Of a stretch of DNA of 64,000 nucleotides, positions 9,137-16,628 are shown in pieces. The notes under the pieces were generated by a model. The model was given only the letters and a program-made list of their open reading frames with translations, had not been told where the DNA came from and did no database searches. Position numbers and translations under genes: made by a program. Source of the DNA: Methylocaldum sp002005105 (GTDB taxonomy: Bacteria > Pseudomonadota > Gammaproteobacteria > Methylococcales > Methylococcaceae); the NCBI RefSeq assembly GCF_051027545.1, contig NZ_CP194902.1, positions 558,001 through 622,000 of the forward strand. The letters are read 5' to 3'. Every line of letters starts with the position of its first letter. Position 1 is the stretch's first letter.

Positions 9137-9637
9137 TTAGCTGCTTTGATGAGTCGATTTGAACAGCCAGAATCTCAGCGGCTGTTCGGCCATAGGAACG
9201 GAGTCCTCGGGCGGAGTGGGTCGGGGCAGAATTTCTCTTAGCATTTCACCCGTCTCAGACGGCGGATCCGGATTTCCGAACAGAGCGTCGCTGGCCGACG
9301 GGCAACCGGTCAGCAGCAAGGCGGCGCGGGCCGCAGCTATGGGATGAGGATCCTTGGACGGAGACAAGCGCATGGCTCGCGCCAAGGCGTGGTCGAAACG
9401 CCGCTGGGCCTCTTCTATCGCACGCTTGAGCAATTCGTCTCCAGCCCCGCGTCCGACCCGGCGGCGGGCACGGTTCAGACAGTCGTCGGCTAAGTTCTCG
9501 ATCAAATCCTGCCGAGACAAGCCGAGGCTCTGCAGGTAGGCGACGACCCGCTCCTTGATCCCGGGAAGCCATGATTGAGGAGCGGAGTCCGCATCGCCGG
9601 ACGTTATCATCTCTTCTAAAATCCGTACTTGATTCAT
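9137..9637 (-). CDS. Hypothetical protein intercalated between opgG and opgH
   Basis: A 166-residue protein I do not recognise. The start ATG (9637) overlaps the opgG stop by four bases (ATGA), so translation is coupled to opgG, and the gene ends 13 bp before opgH. It has no signal peptide or membrane helix. The middle is a charged, alpha-helical stretch (about 30-95, rich in Arg, Glu and Ala), followed by a Pro-rich acidic tail. Its position suggests a job in periplasmic glucan synthesis, perhaps as a cytoplasmic partner or regulator of OpgH, but this is guilt by association. Canonical opg operons have no gene here. Confidence 0.8.
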   Translation of the reverse strand: MNQVRILEEMITSGDADSAPQSWLPGIKERVVAYLQSLGLSRQDLIENLADDCLNRARRRVGRGAGDELLKRAIEEAQRRFDHALARAMRLSPSKDPHPIAAARAALLLTGCPSASDALFGNPDPPSETGEMLREILPRPTPPEDSVPMAEQPLRFWLFKSTHQSS

Positions 9638-11220
9638 CGACGGTTCCACTGATAAACCCACGTTTCGGTAAGCGCATCCTTGCCGGATTTCAACATCGCA
9701 CGCAACTCGACCGGGTCTTTATCTTTTTCGGGTTCTAAATCAAAGCTCAAACGCCACTGATCATTTTCACTGTTTTTCTGAACCACGGTATTGGTAATCT
9801 TACCGGCGGAAGCACTTACCTCGGCTTCGACCGAGGCCTTGTCGCTGAGCAGCTTGAGCGTAGGACTGGCGAACTCGACGACGAATTTGCGATTAGGACT
9901 ATCCGGAATGGTCGCGCCGATACGGGTGGCCGCGACTTTTCCGCCGCCAGGCGCGGTGAATTCGTCCAATTCGAAATGGAGACGATAGCTGTACGTATAT
10001 TCCTTGCCTTCTCCGGTTGGCTGATCGGGCACCCAAAAAGCGACGATATTGTCGTATTTCTCCGCGTCGCTCGGAATTTCAATCAGGTAAACCGCGCCCG
10101 GCCCCCAATCGCCCAAAGCTTCGATCCAGGCGCTGGGACGGCGGTTATAGCTGGCTTCCAAGTCTTGGTAATGATCGAAATTGCGGTCTCTTTGCATCAA
10201 GCCGAAACCCACGGGCTTCTCATCTCTGAAGACGCTGATGCGAAGCTGGCGCGGGTTGTTCAACGGACGCCATACCCATTCGCCGGTGCTTCTCCCGATC
10301 AATAAGCCATCGGAATCGTGCACCTCCGGCCGGAAGTCGTCCATGAAACGATCGGTGTTCTCGCCGTGAAAGAACATGCTGGTTAGCGGCGCAATTCCAA
10401 TCCGTTCGATGCTCTGGCGAAAATAAAGGTGACTCGTCACATCCATGGTCAAATCAAGGCCGGGGTGAATGACGAAGCGATAAGCGCCGGTTACCCTTTG
10501 GCTATCCAGTAAAGCGTGCACCGTGAGCGAACTCGCGTCCTTCGCCGGCTTTTCAATCCAGAACTCTTTGAAGATCGGGAACTCCTCCGCCTTAGGCAAA
10601 CCGGTATCGATCGCCAGCCCGCGCGCGGACAAGCCGTACAACTGTCCCAATCCGACCGCCCGAAAATAACTGGCGCCTAGAAAAACGGCGATTTCGTCGG
10701 AGACGTCGTCTTTCCGCAGCGGATGATGGAAGCGTATACCGGCAAATCCTAGATCCGCGGGAAGTGGATTGGGAAATTGATTCTTGCCGAAGTCGAATAG
10801 TTCCGGCGAATACGCGAGCCGCGTCGCATTTCCGTGGTCCACGATATTGATGATCACGCGGTCCTTGAACATAAAACCGCGATGGAACGCCTGAATTTGA
10901 AAGGGCAGGTTCTCATCGCGCCAGAGGGCTTTTTCCGGTTTATACCGAATATCGCGGTATTGATCGTAATCCAGCTTGGTCAGAAACTCGGGCATCCCGG
11001 CTTCGTCGCGCACATAAGGCTTGCGGGCTAATTCCTTTGCCTTCTGCTCCACATCCGAAAACTCGAAAGGCTTGGCCGGCGCTTTGTCGGCCGGAGGTGT
11101 AACGGGTGCGCTCGGAGCTGGAACTTGGGGTGGCGGCGGCGCCGGCTTGCCGGGCTCGGCCAAGGCATCATTGAAAAATAAAGGACACAAAAAGACGACA
11201 ATCCAGCTTCGAAAGCTCAC
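9634..11220 (-). CDS. opgG: Glucans biosynthesis protein G
   Basis: A 528-residue periplasmic protein needed with OpgH for osmoregulated periplasmic glucans. A signal peptide (about residues 1-22, ending NDALA) precedes a Pro-rich segment and the OpgG/D beta-sandwich domain with typical stretches such as FEFSDVEQKAKELA, FQIQAFHRGFMF and DGLLIGRSTGEWVWRPL. The start is a GTG at 11220, preceded at a longish distance by GAGGA. Length matches the family. First gene of the opgG-X-opgH operon; recent work on the family supports glucan-hydrolase activity, so a chain-trimming or branching role is possible. Confidence 0.94.
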   Translation of the reverse strand: MSFRSWIVVFLCPLFFNDALAEPGKPAPPPPQVPAPSAPVTPPADKAPAKPFEFSDVEQKAKELARKPYVRDEAGMPEFLTKLDYDQYRDIRYKPEKALWRDENLPFQIQAFHRGFMFKDRVIINIVDHGNATRLAYSPELFDFGKNQFPNPLPADLGFAGIRFHHPLRKDDVSDEIAVFLGASYFRAVGLGQLYGLSARGLAIDTGLPKAEEFPIFKEFWIEKPAKDASSLTVHALLDSQRVTGAYRFVIHPGLDLTMDVTSHLYFRQSIERIGIAPLTSMFFHGENTDRFMDDFRPEVHDSDGLLIGRSTGEWVWRPLNNPRQLRISVFRDEKPVGFGLMQRDRNFDHYQDLEASYNRRPSAWIEALGDWGPGAVYLIEIPSDAEKYDNIVAFWVPDQPTGEGKEYTYSYRLHFELDEFTAPGGGKVAATRIGATIPDSPNRKFVVEFASPTLKLLSDKASVEAEVSASAGKITNTVVQKNSENDQWRLSFDLEPEKDKDPVELRAMLKSGKDALTETWVYQWNRR

Positions 11221-11703
11221 AGTGTGTTTTTCCTCGGAAACTCAGTAACCAAATCTTGTGCTGCGGACCAGGCTCAGATCTCTTACGTTCACATGCATTT
11301 TTCCTTGCCCGAGCTCAAAAGCCGGGGCAAATTAGCCCTAAATAGCAAAACCCACAATATTGTCAAGGCATTACTAAACGACAAGCACGCCAAGAATACT
11401 CGACTGATCACTGTCGTGATCGAGTATTACGGACTTTGCTTGCAAAACGGGTGTATTAAAAAGAACGAACTGCTTCAAATACGACTCAGTCGGAATCTTA
11501 GGACCACGAAAGAGGATGAGAACGCGGCGGAAACACGCCATTTGGGCATAGTATAACCTGCCGGTGCATAACGAAAAATCATTCCGTCGAGGTACTGTCC
11601 GAGCTCTTCCATCGAAAGCGCGTCCAGCTTCCCCCTCTTGTACAGGAAAGATCGTTTCATGAAAATGCCGTGATCAAATTGGAAACAGCGCGCGGTCGCC
11701 GCC
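11221..11703. other. Intergenic region upstream of opgG and sixA; no supported gene
   Basis: This 483-bp space separates the divergent opgG and sixA and must contain both promoters. It is richer in A+T than its neighbours. Short open frames occur on both strands; the best is 11475-11660 (minus, 61 residues, start MKRSFLYKRGKLDALSM), but it lacks a ribosome site and a recognisable family, so I do not call it. No repeat, tRNA or terminator was seen. Confidence 0.6.
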
Positions 11704-12198
11704 ATGAAAAGCCTAATCGTCATCCGTCACGCCAAATCCGACCGGGATCAACCGTTTCTGGCGGATATCGACCGTCCCTTGAACAACCGCGGCAAACGCG
11801 ATGCGCCGGTCATGGGCGATGTATTGAAGTTTCGCGGACAGGAACCGGATCTAATCGTAACGAGCCCGGCAAAACGCGCTCTCGAAACCGCCGAACTGAT
11901 CGCGGAAGCGGTCGGCTACGACAGCCGGGCAATCGCGGTACGTGACAGCATTTACCTGCAAGGGACACCGGCTCTCCTCGAATTGATTCGGTCCCTAGAG
12001 AATATCCATAACAGAGTCTACCTAATCGGCCACAACCCCGATCTCAGCGAACTGGTCACTCGGCTGACCGGCGAAAGTCTCGGCACTCTTCCGACCTGCG
12101 GAATCGCTGCGATCAAGTTCCCGGTCGATGCCTGGGCATACGTCATGCACGGGAGCGGCCGTCTGGTTTTCTTCGACTCTCCCAAACAGCACCCTTGA
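11704..12198 (+). CDS. sixA: Phosphohistidine phosphatase SixA-type
   Basis: A 164-residue cytoplasmic member of the histidine phosphatase (RHG) superfamily. The catalytic motif is VIRHAKSDR at residues 6-14, the second conserved arginine lies in VTSPAKRALETAEL (about 52-65), and the second histidine in LIGHNPDLSELV (about 107). This compact layout without an inserted domain is that of SixA, which removes phosphate from histidine phosphotransfer proteins, in E. coli in the nitrogen PTS. No phosphorelay gene is adjacent, so the physiological substrate is open. Single gene by context, converging on the C39 peptidase gene. Confidence 0.85.
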   Translation: MKSLIVIRHAKSDRDQPFLADIDRPLNNRGKRDAPVMGDVLKFRGQEPDLIVTSPAKRALETAELIAEAVGYDSRAIAVRDSIYLQGTPALLELIRSLENIHNRVYLIGHNPDLSELVTRLTGESLGTLPTCGIAAIKFPVDAWAYVMHGSGRLVFFDSPKQHP

Positions 12199-12235
12199 CC
12201 ATCTCCCGCACCCGCCCCGGACAATAGGGTTTAAG

Positions 12236-12943
12236 CTAACGCGGTGGGTGTATCCTGACATTCAGATTGGTCGCGGAACTGGTCAGAATGTCGGCTCGCT
12301 CGGCGAAATCCCGCAACCGCACTTCCGGGTAGTCGGAAGGCCTTCCCAGCGCCAGTGGATAGGACACGATGTTTTCTTCCCCCGGCTTTCCCAGCACGAA
12401 GATGACGCCGCCGTACTCGTCTTGAAAGCGCGATAGACTCATTCGCAGGTTGCCGCGCCCGGGATCGGCAAGGTAGACCCGGTCACCAGCAATTCCTCTC
12501 AGTACGGCGAAATGGTGATATCCGAAAGGATGCACGTAGACCAGGACGGGCGCTATCAGCTGTTTTAGCTGATCGATCGTCAATTCGAAGCCTGCTGCCC
12601 GGTAGCCTTTTTGCTGAGCCACCTTCTTGAGATCGAGCAGCGAAAAACCGATCCGCTTCTTGTGTGCCCATTGCTCCTTGGTCAAATTGACCAAAATTGC
12701 ATTAAGGCGATTCAGAATATCTTGCTCGGAGGTATCCTCGCCATAGTAGTACCGCAGCAGGGTCGCCAATGCCGCGGCACCACAGGAATAATCGAGACGC
12801 TGCTTGACGACCGCCCGATCCCGGAGCTCGATCAAGGTATGCCGCGTTATCGCGGGCGCCGTTCTCGGCTCGGCCACAACCGTGTGTGCCATGGCAGCGC
12901 ACAGCAACACCCCCCACACAATTAAGCCGCTTATCTTTGTCAT
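12236..12943 (-). CDS. Sec-exported C39-family cysteine peptidase (FapD-like)
   Basis: A 235-residue protein with a signal peptide (about 1-24, ending TVVA) and a single peptidase C39 domain. C39 enzymes cut leader peptides directly after a double glycine. The catalytic set is visible: Gln48 in VKQRLDYSCGAA, nucleophile Cys54, His144 in GYHHFAVL and Asp160 in YLADPG. There is no ABC transporter domain, so it is unlike bacteriocin exporters and like FapD of the Pseudomonas Fap amyloid system, which acts on the far side of the inner membrane. Genes upstream encode three secreted proteins with perfect double-glycine leaders, its obvious candidate substrates. The C-terminal 50 residues have no clear family. 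Confidence 0.88.
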   Translation of the reverse strand: MTKISGLIVWGVLLCAAMAHTVVAEPRTAPAITRHTLIELRDRAVVKQRLDYSCGAAALATLLRYYYGEDTSEQDILNRLNAILVNLTKEQWAHKKRIGFSLLDLKKVAQQKGYRAAGFELTIDQLKQLIAPVLVYVHPFGYHHFAVLRGIAGDRVYLADPGRGNLRMSLSRFQDEYGGVIFVLGKPGEENIVSYPLALGRPSDYPEVRLRDFAERADILTSSATNLNVRIHPPR

Positions 12944-12990
12944 TCCCTTTCCCTAAACCAGACAGCGATGGACAATGTTTCCTTATACCA

Positions 12991-13200
12991 CTAAATCCGC
13001 GAATTAGTCGTTAGGTTCGCACTTTGAGTGCATGCTTGTGATTCGCAAGCCTGACGTAGCGATGTTGTCCTGTCCACCTGATTTTGCGTAATGCCGCCAT
13101 CGGCTGCTGACGTGTTCATGGCGTTTTGAAGCGCCGCCTGCGCCAGATAGGCTTGCGTCAACACCTCAGACGGTGTGCCGGAAAAAAGCTCGCGAGCCAA
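12991..13200 (-). CDS. Doubtful small ORF between the C39 peptidase and the peptide genes
   Basis: A 69-codon open frame from a TTG at 13200, immediately preceded by an in-frame TAA and with a TAAGGA sequence too close to serve that start well. The translation is polar and Gln/Ser/Thr-rich with two cysteines (QACESQACTQ) and one Gly-Gly, but has no signal peptide and no similarity to the neighbouring peptides. It lies downstream of the terminator at 13238-13269. It may be a small component of the locus or merely untranslated leader of the peptidase mRNA. I recognise nothing in it. Confidence 0.2.
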   Translation of the reverse strand: MARELFSGTPSEVLTQAYLAQAALQNAMNTSAADGGITQNQVDRTTSLRQACESQACTQSANLTTNSRI

Positions 13201-13237
13201 TCCTTAGTGCCCGTTCGTTTGTCACCTCGTCTTCAGC

Positions 13238-13269
13238 AAAAAGGCGGGGACGGACTGACCGCCCCCGCC
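13238..13269 (-). terminator. Intrinsic terminator after peptide gene 1
   Basis: Read leftwards, GGCGGGG (13269-13263) pairs with CCCCGCC (13249-13243) around a 13-base loop and is followed by five T. It sits 48 bp past the stop of the first peptide gene, and equivalent hairpins follow the other two copies (13687-13720 and 15266-15301). Confidence 0.85.
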
Positions 13270-13317
13270 TGATTTCCCGGCCCCGATCAGGATGCCGTCG
13301 GGACCCCGAGTTTGCCG

Positions 13318-13599
13318 TTAGTGGATACTCTGGTTCGTGACCTGTACGATATCCTGGAAGCCTCGTCCGAAGAGGCTCAGATTAACCGCAGTTATCGTAG
13401 GTACGGCTACATTGAGGCATGTGTTTCCAATACTAAAAAAACCAGAGCAAGACTGACCGCCCTCGACGGCCGCGAGCTGCGTTTCAGTCATCGGCGTCAG
13501 ATTGGACACCTGCCCCAAGGCACGAAAATCGTTGTCGGCCAACGCCGGGCCGGCAACCATCACCGAAGACAACACAGCAACCAATGCATATGCTTTCAT
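13318..13599 (-). CDS. Secreted double-glycine-leader peptide, copy 1
   Basis: A 93-residue precursor. Residues 1-21 (MKAYALVAVLS ... ALA) form a Sec signal peptide; residues 22-48 form a second leader ending in PMTETQLAAVEGG, with Met at -12, Leu at -7, Val at -4 and Gly-Gly at -2/-1, the pattern cut by C39 peptidases. The 45-residue remainder starts QSCSG, contains a second Cys in NTCLNVAVPT and ends in an Asn/Gln-rich tail (VTNQSIH). I chose the ATG at 13599 because it follows AAGGAG. It lacks its own visible sigma-54 promoter and probably depends on read-through from copy 2. Function unknown: candidate bacteriocin, signalling peptide or fibre subunit. Confidence 0.85.
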   Translation of the reverse strand: MKAYALVAVLSSVMVAGPALADNDFRALGQVSNLTPMTETQLAAVEGGQSCSGFFSIGNTCLNVAVPTITAVNLSLFGRGFQDIVQVTNQSIH

Positions 13600-13686
13600 G
13601 ATCGAACTCCTTTTCCTGCATGAACAATTCGATTTTGACGACACATTAGCCCCGAGTTCAAACGAGGTATGCCGCCGACTTATCAC

Positions 13687-13720
13687 AAAGGCGAGGGCCG
13701 ACTGATCATCGCCCCCCGCC
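13687..13720 (-). terminator. Probable intrinsic terminator after peptide gene 2
   Basis: Read leftwards, GGCGGGGG pairs with CCCTCGCC (one G-T pair) and runs into a short T stretch. It is the counterpart of the stronger hairpin after copy 1 and is weaker because of the short T tract, which would permit read-through into copy 1. Confidence 0.65.
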
Positions 13721-13768
13721 TGATTCCCCGGTCCCGATCAGGATGCCATCGGGATTCCGAGTTCGCCG

Positions 13769-14059
13769 TTATTGAATATACTGGTTTGTAACTTGCTTAA
13801 TGCTCTGGGTGGTAGCTCCAAGTAGCCCGAGAAAACTCACGTTGTACGCGGTGATCGTAGGTACGGCTACGTTAAGACAGGTGTTCGCGAAACTCAGAAG
13901 ACCAGAGCAAGACTGACCGCCCTCGACGGCCGCGAGCTGCGTTTCAGTCATCGGCGTCAGATTGGACACCTGCCCCAAAGCACGAAAATCGTTGTCGGCC
14001 AACGCCGGACCGGCAACCATCACCGAAGACAACACAGCAGCCAATGCATACGATTTCAT
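13769..14059 (-). CDS. Secreted double-glycine-leader peptide, copy 2
   Basis: A 96-residue precursor whose first 53 residues are identical to copy 3: Sec signal peptide (1-21), linker DNDFRALGQVSNLT, and the leader PMTETQLAAVEGG ending at residue 48. The 48-residue core begins QSCSG, shares NTCLNVAVPTIT with copy 1, then has a hydrophobic stretch (VSFLGLLGA) and a Gln/Asn/Thr-rich end (IKQVTNQYIQ). Start ATG at 14059 follows AAGGAG. A sigma-54 -24/-12 element lies about 140 bp upstream (14199-14214). Leader more conserved than core is typical of peptide families processed by a shared enzyme. Confidence 0.87.
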   Translation of the reverse strand: MKSYALAAVLSSVMVAGPALADNDFRALGQVSNLTPMTETQLAAVEGGQSCSGLLSFANTCLNVAVPTITAYNVSFLGLLGATTQSIKQVTNQYIQ

Positions 14060-14094
14060 AATCGAACTCCTTATCTAGGTCTTGCCTAATGCAT

Positions 14095-14511
14095 TCATCC
14101 CTTACCATCGCACCCGTTCCTCAGAACAGTGCGCAGCAAGATCACAGTTATCAAATTCCCTTTTGTTCGAGTCGCATCCTTGCGACCGATAACCATATTG
14201 CAGACCTCGTGCCACCTTTGACCACCAGAATCCCGACCAGCCATTTTCAATTGTTTTAAAACGAGTTTTTTATTTTCCATATGCGCCGCCCCTGCCGCCG
14301 CTCCAGATTCCGCCGGCATGACATACCTCCACCGCCCGCTTTCCAGCTTGAAAATGTACGTTTTTGAAAAAGGTAAACGCACCGCGTTGCCTGAGGTATT
14401 GAGCCACGCCTTTATTTCCGGGTTTAAATGGCGTAAGCCAGACGAAACAAGCCGATCTAAAACCGCCCCATTCCCGTTAAGGTACGTCAGCGCTCCGGCC
14501 ATAACCGCCAC
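14095..14511 (-). CDS. Doubtful 138-codon ORF in duplicated unit A
   Basis: An open frame from a GTG at 14511 (alternative ATG at 14502) with no recognisable family, no signal peptide and no clear ribosome site. It is duplicated at 15669-16085; the two translations differ at only a few residues. Against it being real, the sigma-54 promoter for the peptide gene (14199-14214) and the peptide mRNA leader lie inside its 3' half. It could be a decayed gene whose end was taken over as a promoter region, or chance. Confidence 0.22.
   Translation of the reverse strand: MAVMAGALTYLNGNGAVLDRLVSSGLRHLNPEIKAWLNTSGNAVRLPFSKTYIFKLESGRWRYVMPAESGAAAGAAHMENKKLVLKQLKMAGRDSGGQRWHEVCNMVIGRKDATRTKGNLITVILLRTVLRNGCDGKG
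14199..14214 (-). promoter_or_regulatory. Sigma-54 (-24/-12) promoter of peptide gene 2
   Basis: Read leftwards the sequence is TGGCACGAGGTCTGCA. The consensus TGGCACG-N4-TTGCA is met in full at -24 and with one T-to-C change at -12, with the obligatory GG-N10-GC spacing. Transcription would start near 14188, about 130 bases before the peptide start codon. The same element is present unchanged at 15773-15788, and a sigma-54 activator is encoded 2.4 kb away. Confidence 0.8.
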
Positions 14512-14516
14512 CCGTG

Positions 14517-14530
14517 TTACACGGCTGTAA
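14517..14530. promoter_or_regulatory. Candidate activator-binding palindrome, unit A
   Basis: TTACA-CGGC-TGTAA, a perfect 5-bp inverted repeat about 300 bp upstream of the -24/-12 promoter, the usual range for an enhancer bound by a sigma-54 activator. It is conserved in unit B (16091-16104). That the VpsR-like regulator binds it is only a guess, since the whole surrounding stretch is conserved by duplication. Confidence 0.3.
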
Positions 14531-15031
14531 TAGGGTGAATAACCCGGTCATATCACAGGACTTTATCGCGGTGAATTCGGTATAACAAAACGGTTACCCC
14601 CTGCCCCAAAGCTGAGATTCCTCGAAGCGGCCCCGCCGCGTCCTTGGCTTCCGGCCCGAGTGCCTCGCGCCAACCAGGCGGCTCCCGAAACACCGGCCCA
14701 CTTTTACAATTTTGTTATTCCCATCCTTCAGTTATACCGCCAGCAACTCTAAGTGACTGATTATATTGAGTGACTAATATTTTCAGTGAATTTAACTTCT
14801 TGATATTGCCGAGCTGCCGGGCGTTTAGATCCACTCCAGTCAGCGGGCAGTCGGGGCGCTCTTCTTCGCCGACACGGCGAAGAAAGAACAGCAAGATACC
14901 GATTTGGACGTACCGGGGTTAATGTAGGGAATATCAACAGCGCTTACGGACGTTCGAGGCAGTACCGACAACAGCCGGTATTCCGCTCCGCAATCTCGGC
15001 CACGATGGCAGGCTTTTGTAAATGAGGAGAG

Positions 15032-15100
15032 TTATTTTTGAAGTTTGATATCGTGCTTATTGATCAACTGATAAAACACAACAGGGAATACCCGAAGATT
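15032..15100 (-). pseudogene. Fragment of the sigma-54 regulator 3' end
   Basis: The last codons of this frame read FYQLINKHDIKLQK, against LYRLIKKHDIKLQK at the C-terminus of the intact regulator (16629-17984), and the DNA remains alignable from about 15010 to 15100. Upstream the similarity stops and the frame is nonsense. It is the decayed end of the regulator carried along in the tandem duplication and fixes the direction and extent of that event. Confidence 0.8.
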
Positions 15101-15265
15101 TGGGGAACGAAATAATGCTAAAAACAGAAAATGGATTGCTTTACGATATAGACTCTTGCGTTCTGGGGATATCGTGCTGAATTCGCATCGATACCCATTT
15201 TCCGTATAAAAACAACCTTTCAAGCCGATACTTTCAACCCATTCGGCTCTCGCCAGGCTCTCATC

Positions 15266-15301
15266 AAAAAGGCGAGGGCCGACTGATGATCGCCCCCCGC
15301 C
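15266..15301 (-). terminator. Intrinsic terminator after peptide gene 3
   Basis: Read leftwards, GGCGGGGG pairs with CCCTCGCC and is followed by five T, a better T tract than the counterpart in unit A. It closes the peptide 3 transcript, making it a monocistronic unit. Confidence 0.75.
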
Positions 15302-15349
15302 TGATTCCCCGGTCCCGATCAGGATGCCATCGGGACTCCGAGTTCGCTG

Positions 15350-15634
15350 TTATTGAATATACTGTGACGTGATTTGCTTAATATACTGGCTGGGACTCCC
15401 CAAAATGCCCAGGTTAATTGCAACTACGGTAGGTACGGCTACGTTAAGACAGGTGTTCGCAAGATTGAATAAACCACCCGAGCAAGACTGGCCGCCCTCG
15501 ACGGCCGCGAGCTGCGTTTCCGTCATCGGCGTCAGATTGGACACCTGCCCCAAAGCACGAAAATCGTTGTCGGCCAACGCCGGACCGGCAACCATCACCG
15601 AAGACAACACAGCAGCCAATGCATACGATTTCAT
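15350..15634 (-). CDS. Secreted double-glycine-leader peptide, copy 3
   Basis: A 94-residue precursor with the same two-part leader as copy 2 (identical through residue 53): Sec signal peptide to Ala21, then the double-glycine leader to Gly48. The 46-residue core starts QSCSG, has the second Cys in NTCLNVAVPT, a short hydrophobic stretch (AINLGILG) and ends IKQITSQYIQ. The start ATG at 15634 follows AAGGAG; longer in-frame starts would spoil the signal peptide. It has its own sigma-54 promoter at 15773-15788 and its own terminator. Confidence 0.87.
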   Translation of the reverse strand: MKSYALAAVLSSVMVAGPALADNDFRALGQVSNLTPMTETQLAAVEGGQSCSGGLFNLANTCLNVAVPTVVAINLGILGSPSQYIKQITSQYIQ

Positions 15635-15668
15635 AATCGAACTCCTTTCTAGGTCTTGCCTAATGAAT

Positions 15669-16085
15669 TCATCCCTTACCATCGCACCCGTTCCTCAGAA
15701 CAGTGCGCAGCAAGATCACAGTTATCAAATTCCCTTTTGTTCGAGTCGCATCCTTGCGACCGATAACCATATTGCAGACCTCGTGCCACCTTTGACCACC
15801 AGAATCCCGACCAGCCATTTTCAATTGTTTTAAAACGAGTTTTTTATTTTCCATATGCGCCGCCCCTGCCGCCGCCCCAGATTCCGCCGGCATGACATAC
15901 CTCCACCGCCCGCTTTCCAGCTTGAAAATGTACGTTTTTGAAAAAGGTAAACACGCCGCTTTCCCTGAGGTATTGAGCCACGCCTTTATTTCCGGGTTTA
16001 AAGGGCGTAAGCCAGACGAAACAAGCCGATCTAAAACCGCCCCATTCCCGTTAAGGTACGTCAGCGCTCCGGCCATAACCGCCAC
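15669..16085 (-). CDS. Doubtful 138-codon ORF in duplicated unit B
   Basis: The duplicate of the frame at 14095-14511, again open over 138 codons with a GTG start and no recognisable family. Differences between the copies include changes that alter residues (for example H/P, N/K, V/A and R/C), which does not look like selection on a protein, though the sample is small. The peptide 3 promoter lies within it. I keep it as a doubtful frame only. Confidence 0.22.
   Translation of the reverse strand: MAVMAGALTYLNGNGAVLDRLVSSGLRPLNPEIKAWLNTSGKAACLPFSKTYIFKLESGRWRYVMPAESGAAAGAAHMENKKLVLKQLKMAGRDSGGQRWHEVCNMVIGRKDATRTKGNLITVILLRTVLRNGCDGKG
15773..15788 (-). promoter_or_regulatory. Sigma-54 (-24/-12) promoter of peptide gene 3
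   Basis: Read leftwards TGGCACGAGGTCTGCA, identical to the element in unit A, with full -24 match and GG-N10-GC spacing. It lies about 140 bp upstream of the peptide 3 start codon and about 840 bp from the end of the regulator gene. Confidence 0.8.
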
Positions 16086-16090
16086 CCGTG

Positions 16091-16104
16091 TTACACGGCT
16101 GTAA
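16091..16104. promoter_or_regulatory. Candidate activator-binding palindrome, unit B
   Basis: TTACA-CGGC-TGTAA, the unit B copy of the palindrome at 14517-14530, about 300 bp upstream of the peptide 3 promoter. Proposed as an enhancer site for the sigma-54 activator; unproven. Confidence 0.3.
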
Positions 16105-16628
16105 TAGGGTGAATAACCCGGTCATATCACAGGACTTTATCGCGGTGAATTCGGTATAACAAAACGGTTACCCCCTGCCCCAAAGCTGAGATTCCTCGAA
16201 GCGGCCCCGCCGCGTCCTTGGCTTCCGGTCCGAGTGCCTCGCGCCAACCAGGCGGCTCCCGAAACACCGGCCCACTTTTACAATTTTGTTATTCCCGTCC
16301 TTCCGCCGTACCGCCAGCAACCCTAAGTGACTGATTATATTGAATGATTGAGATTTTCGGTGAATTTAACTTTTTGAAAAAAGCCGACTAACAAATCCTT
16401 AAAGACACTCCCGTGCAACGAGCAATCATGGCCCTTCGTTGAGCCAATGCCGCGAAAACCGAAAAGCATAACCAAGAGAGTATCAGAGGTAATTTGCAGG
16501 CGCGCAGGCATATCACCATCGCTGCAAATTCTCTCCGAGGCAGCCAGACGTGCGTCGGTCAAACGGGTAAAAGGATTTTACTGCTTCGCTAGCTCAACCG
16601 TAACGACAGGTTTTTTAAATGGAAAAAA

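Larger units (their letters stand above)
13687..15100. repeat. Tandem duplication, unit A
   Basis: This segment is a copy of 15266-16690. Both units hold, in the same order, a peptide gene with its terminator, a sigma-54 promoter, a 138-codon open frame, a TTACA/TGTAA palindrome, and at the far end the 3' end of the sigma-54 regulator gene. Corresponding points are offset by 1574 bp over the promoter region. The stretch 14095-14755 is almost identical to 15669-16330, whereas about 14810-15000 has diverged completely. The regulator end in this unit is a decayed fragment. No transposase or flanking target repeat is visible. Confidence 0.85.

Noticed and set aside
11224..11556. A 110-codon plus-strand frame upstream of opgG
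   Set aside because: Composition unlike neighbouring genes, no family and it occupies the promoter region of opgG.
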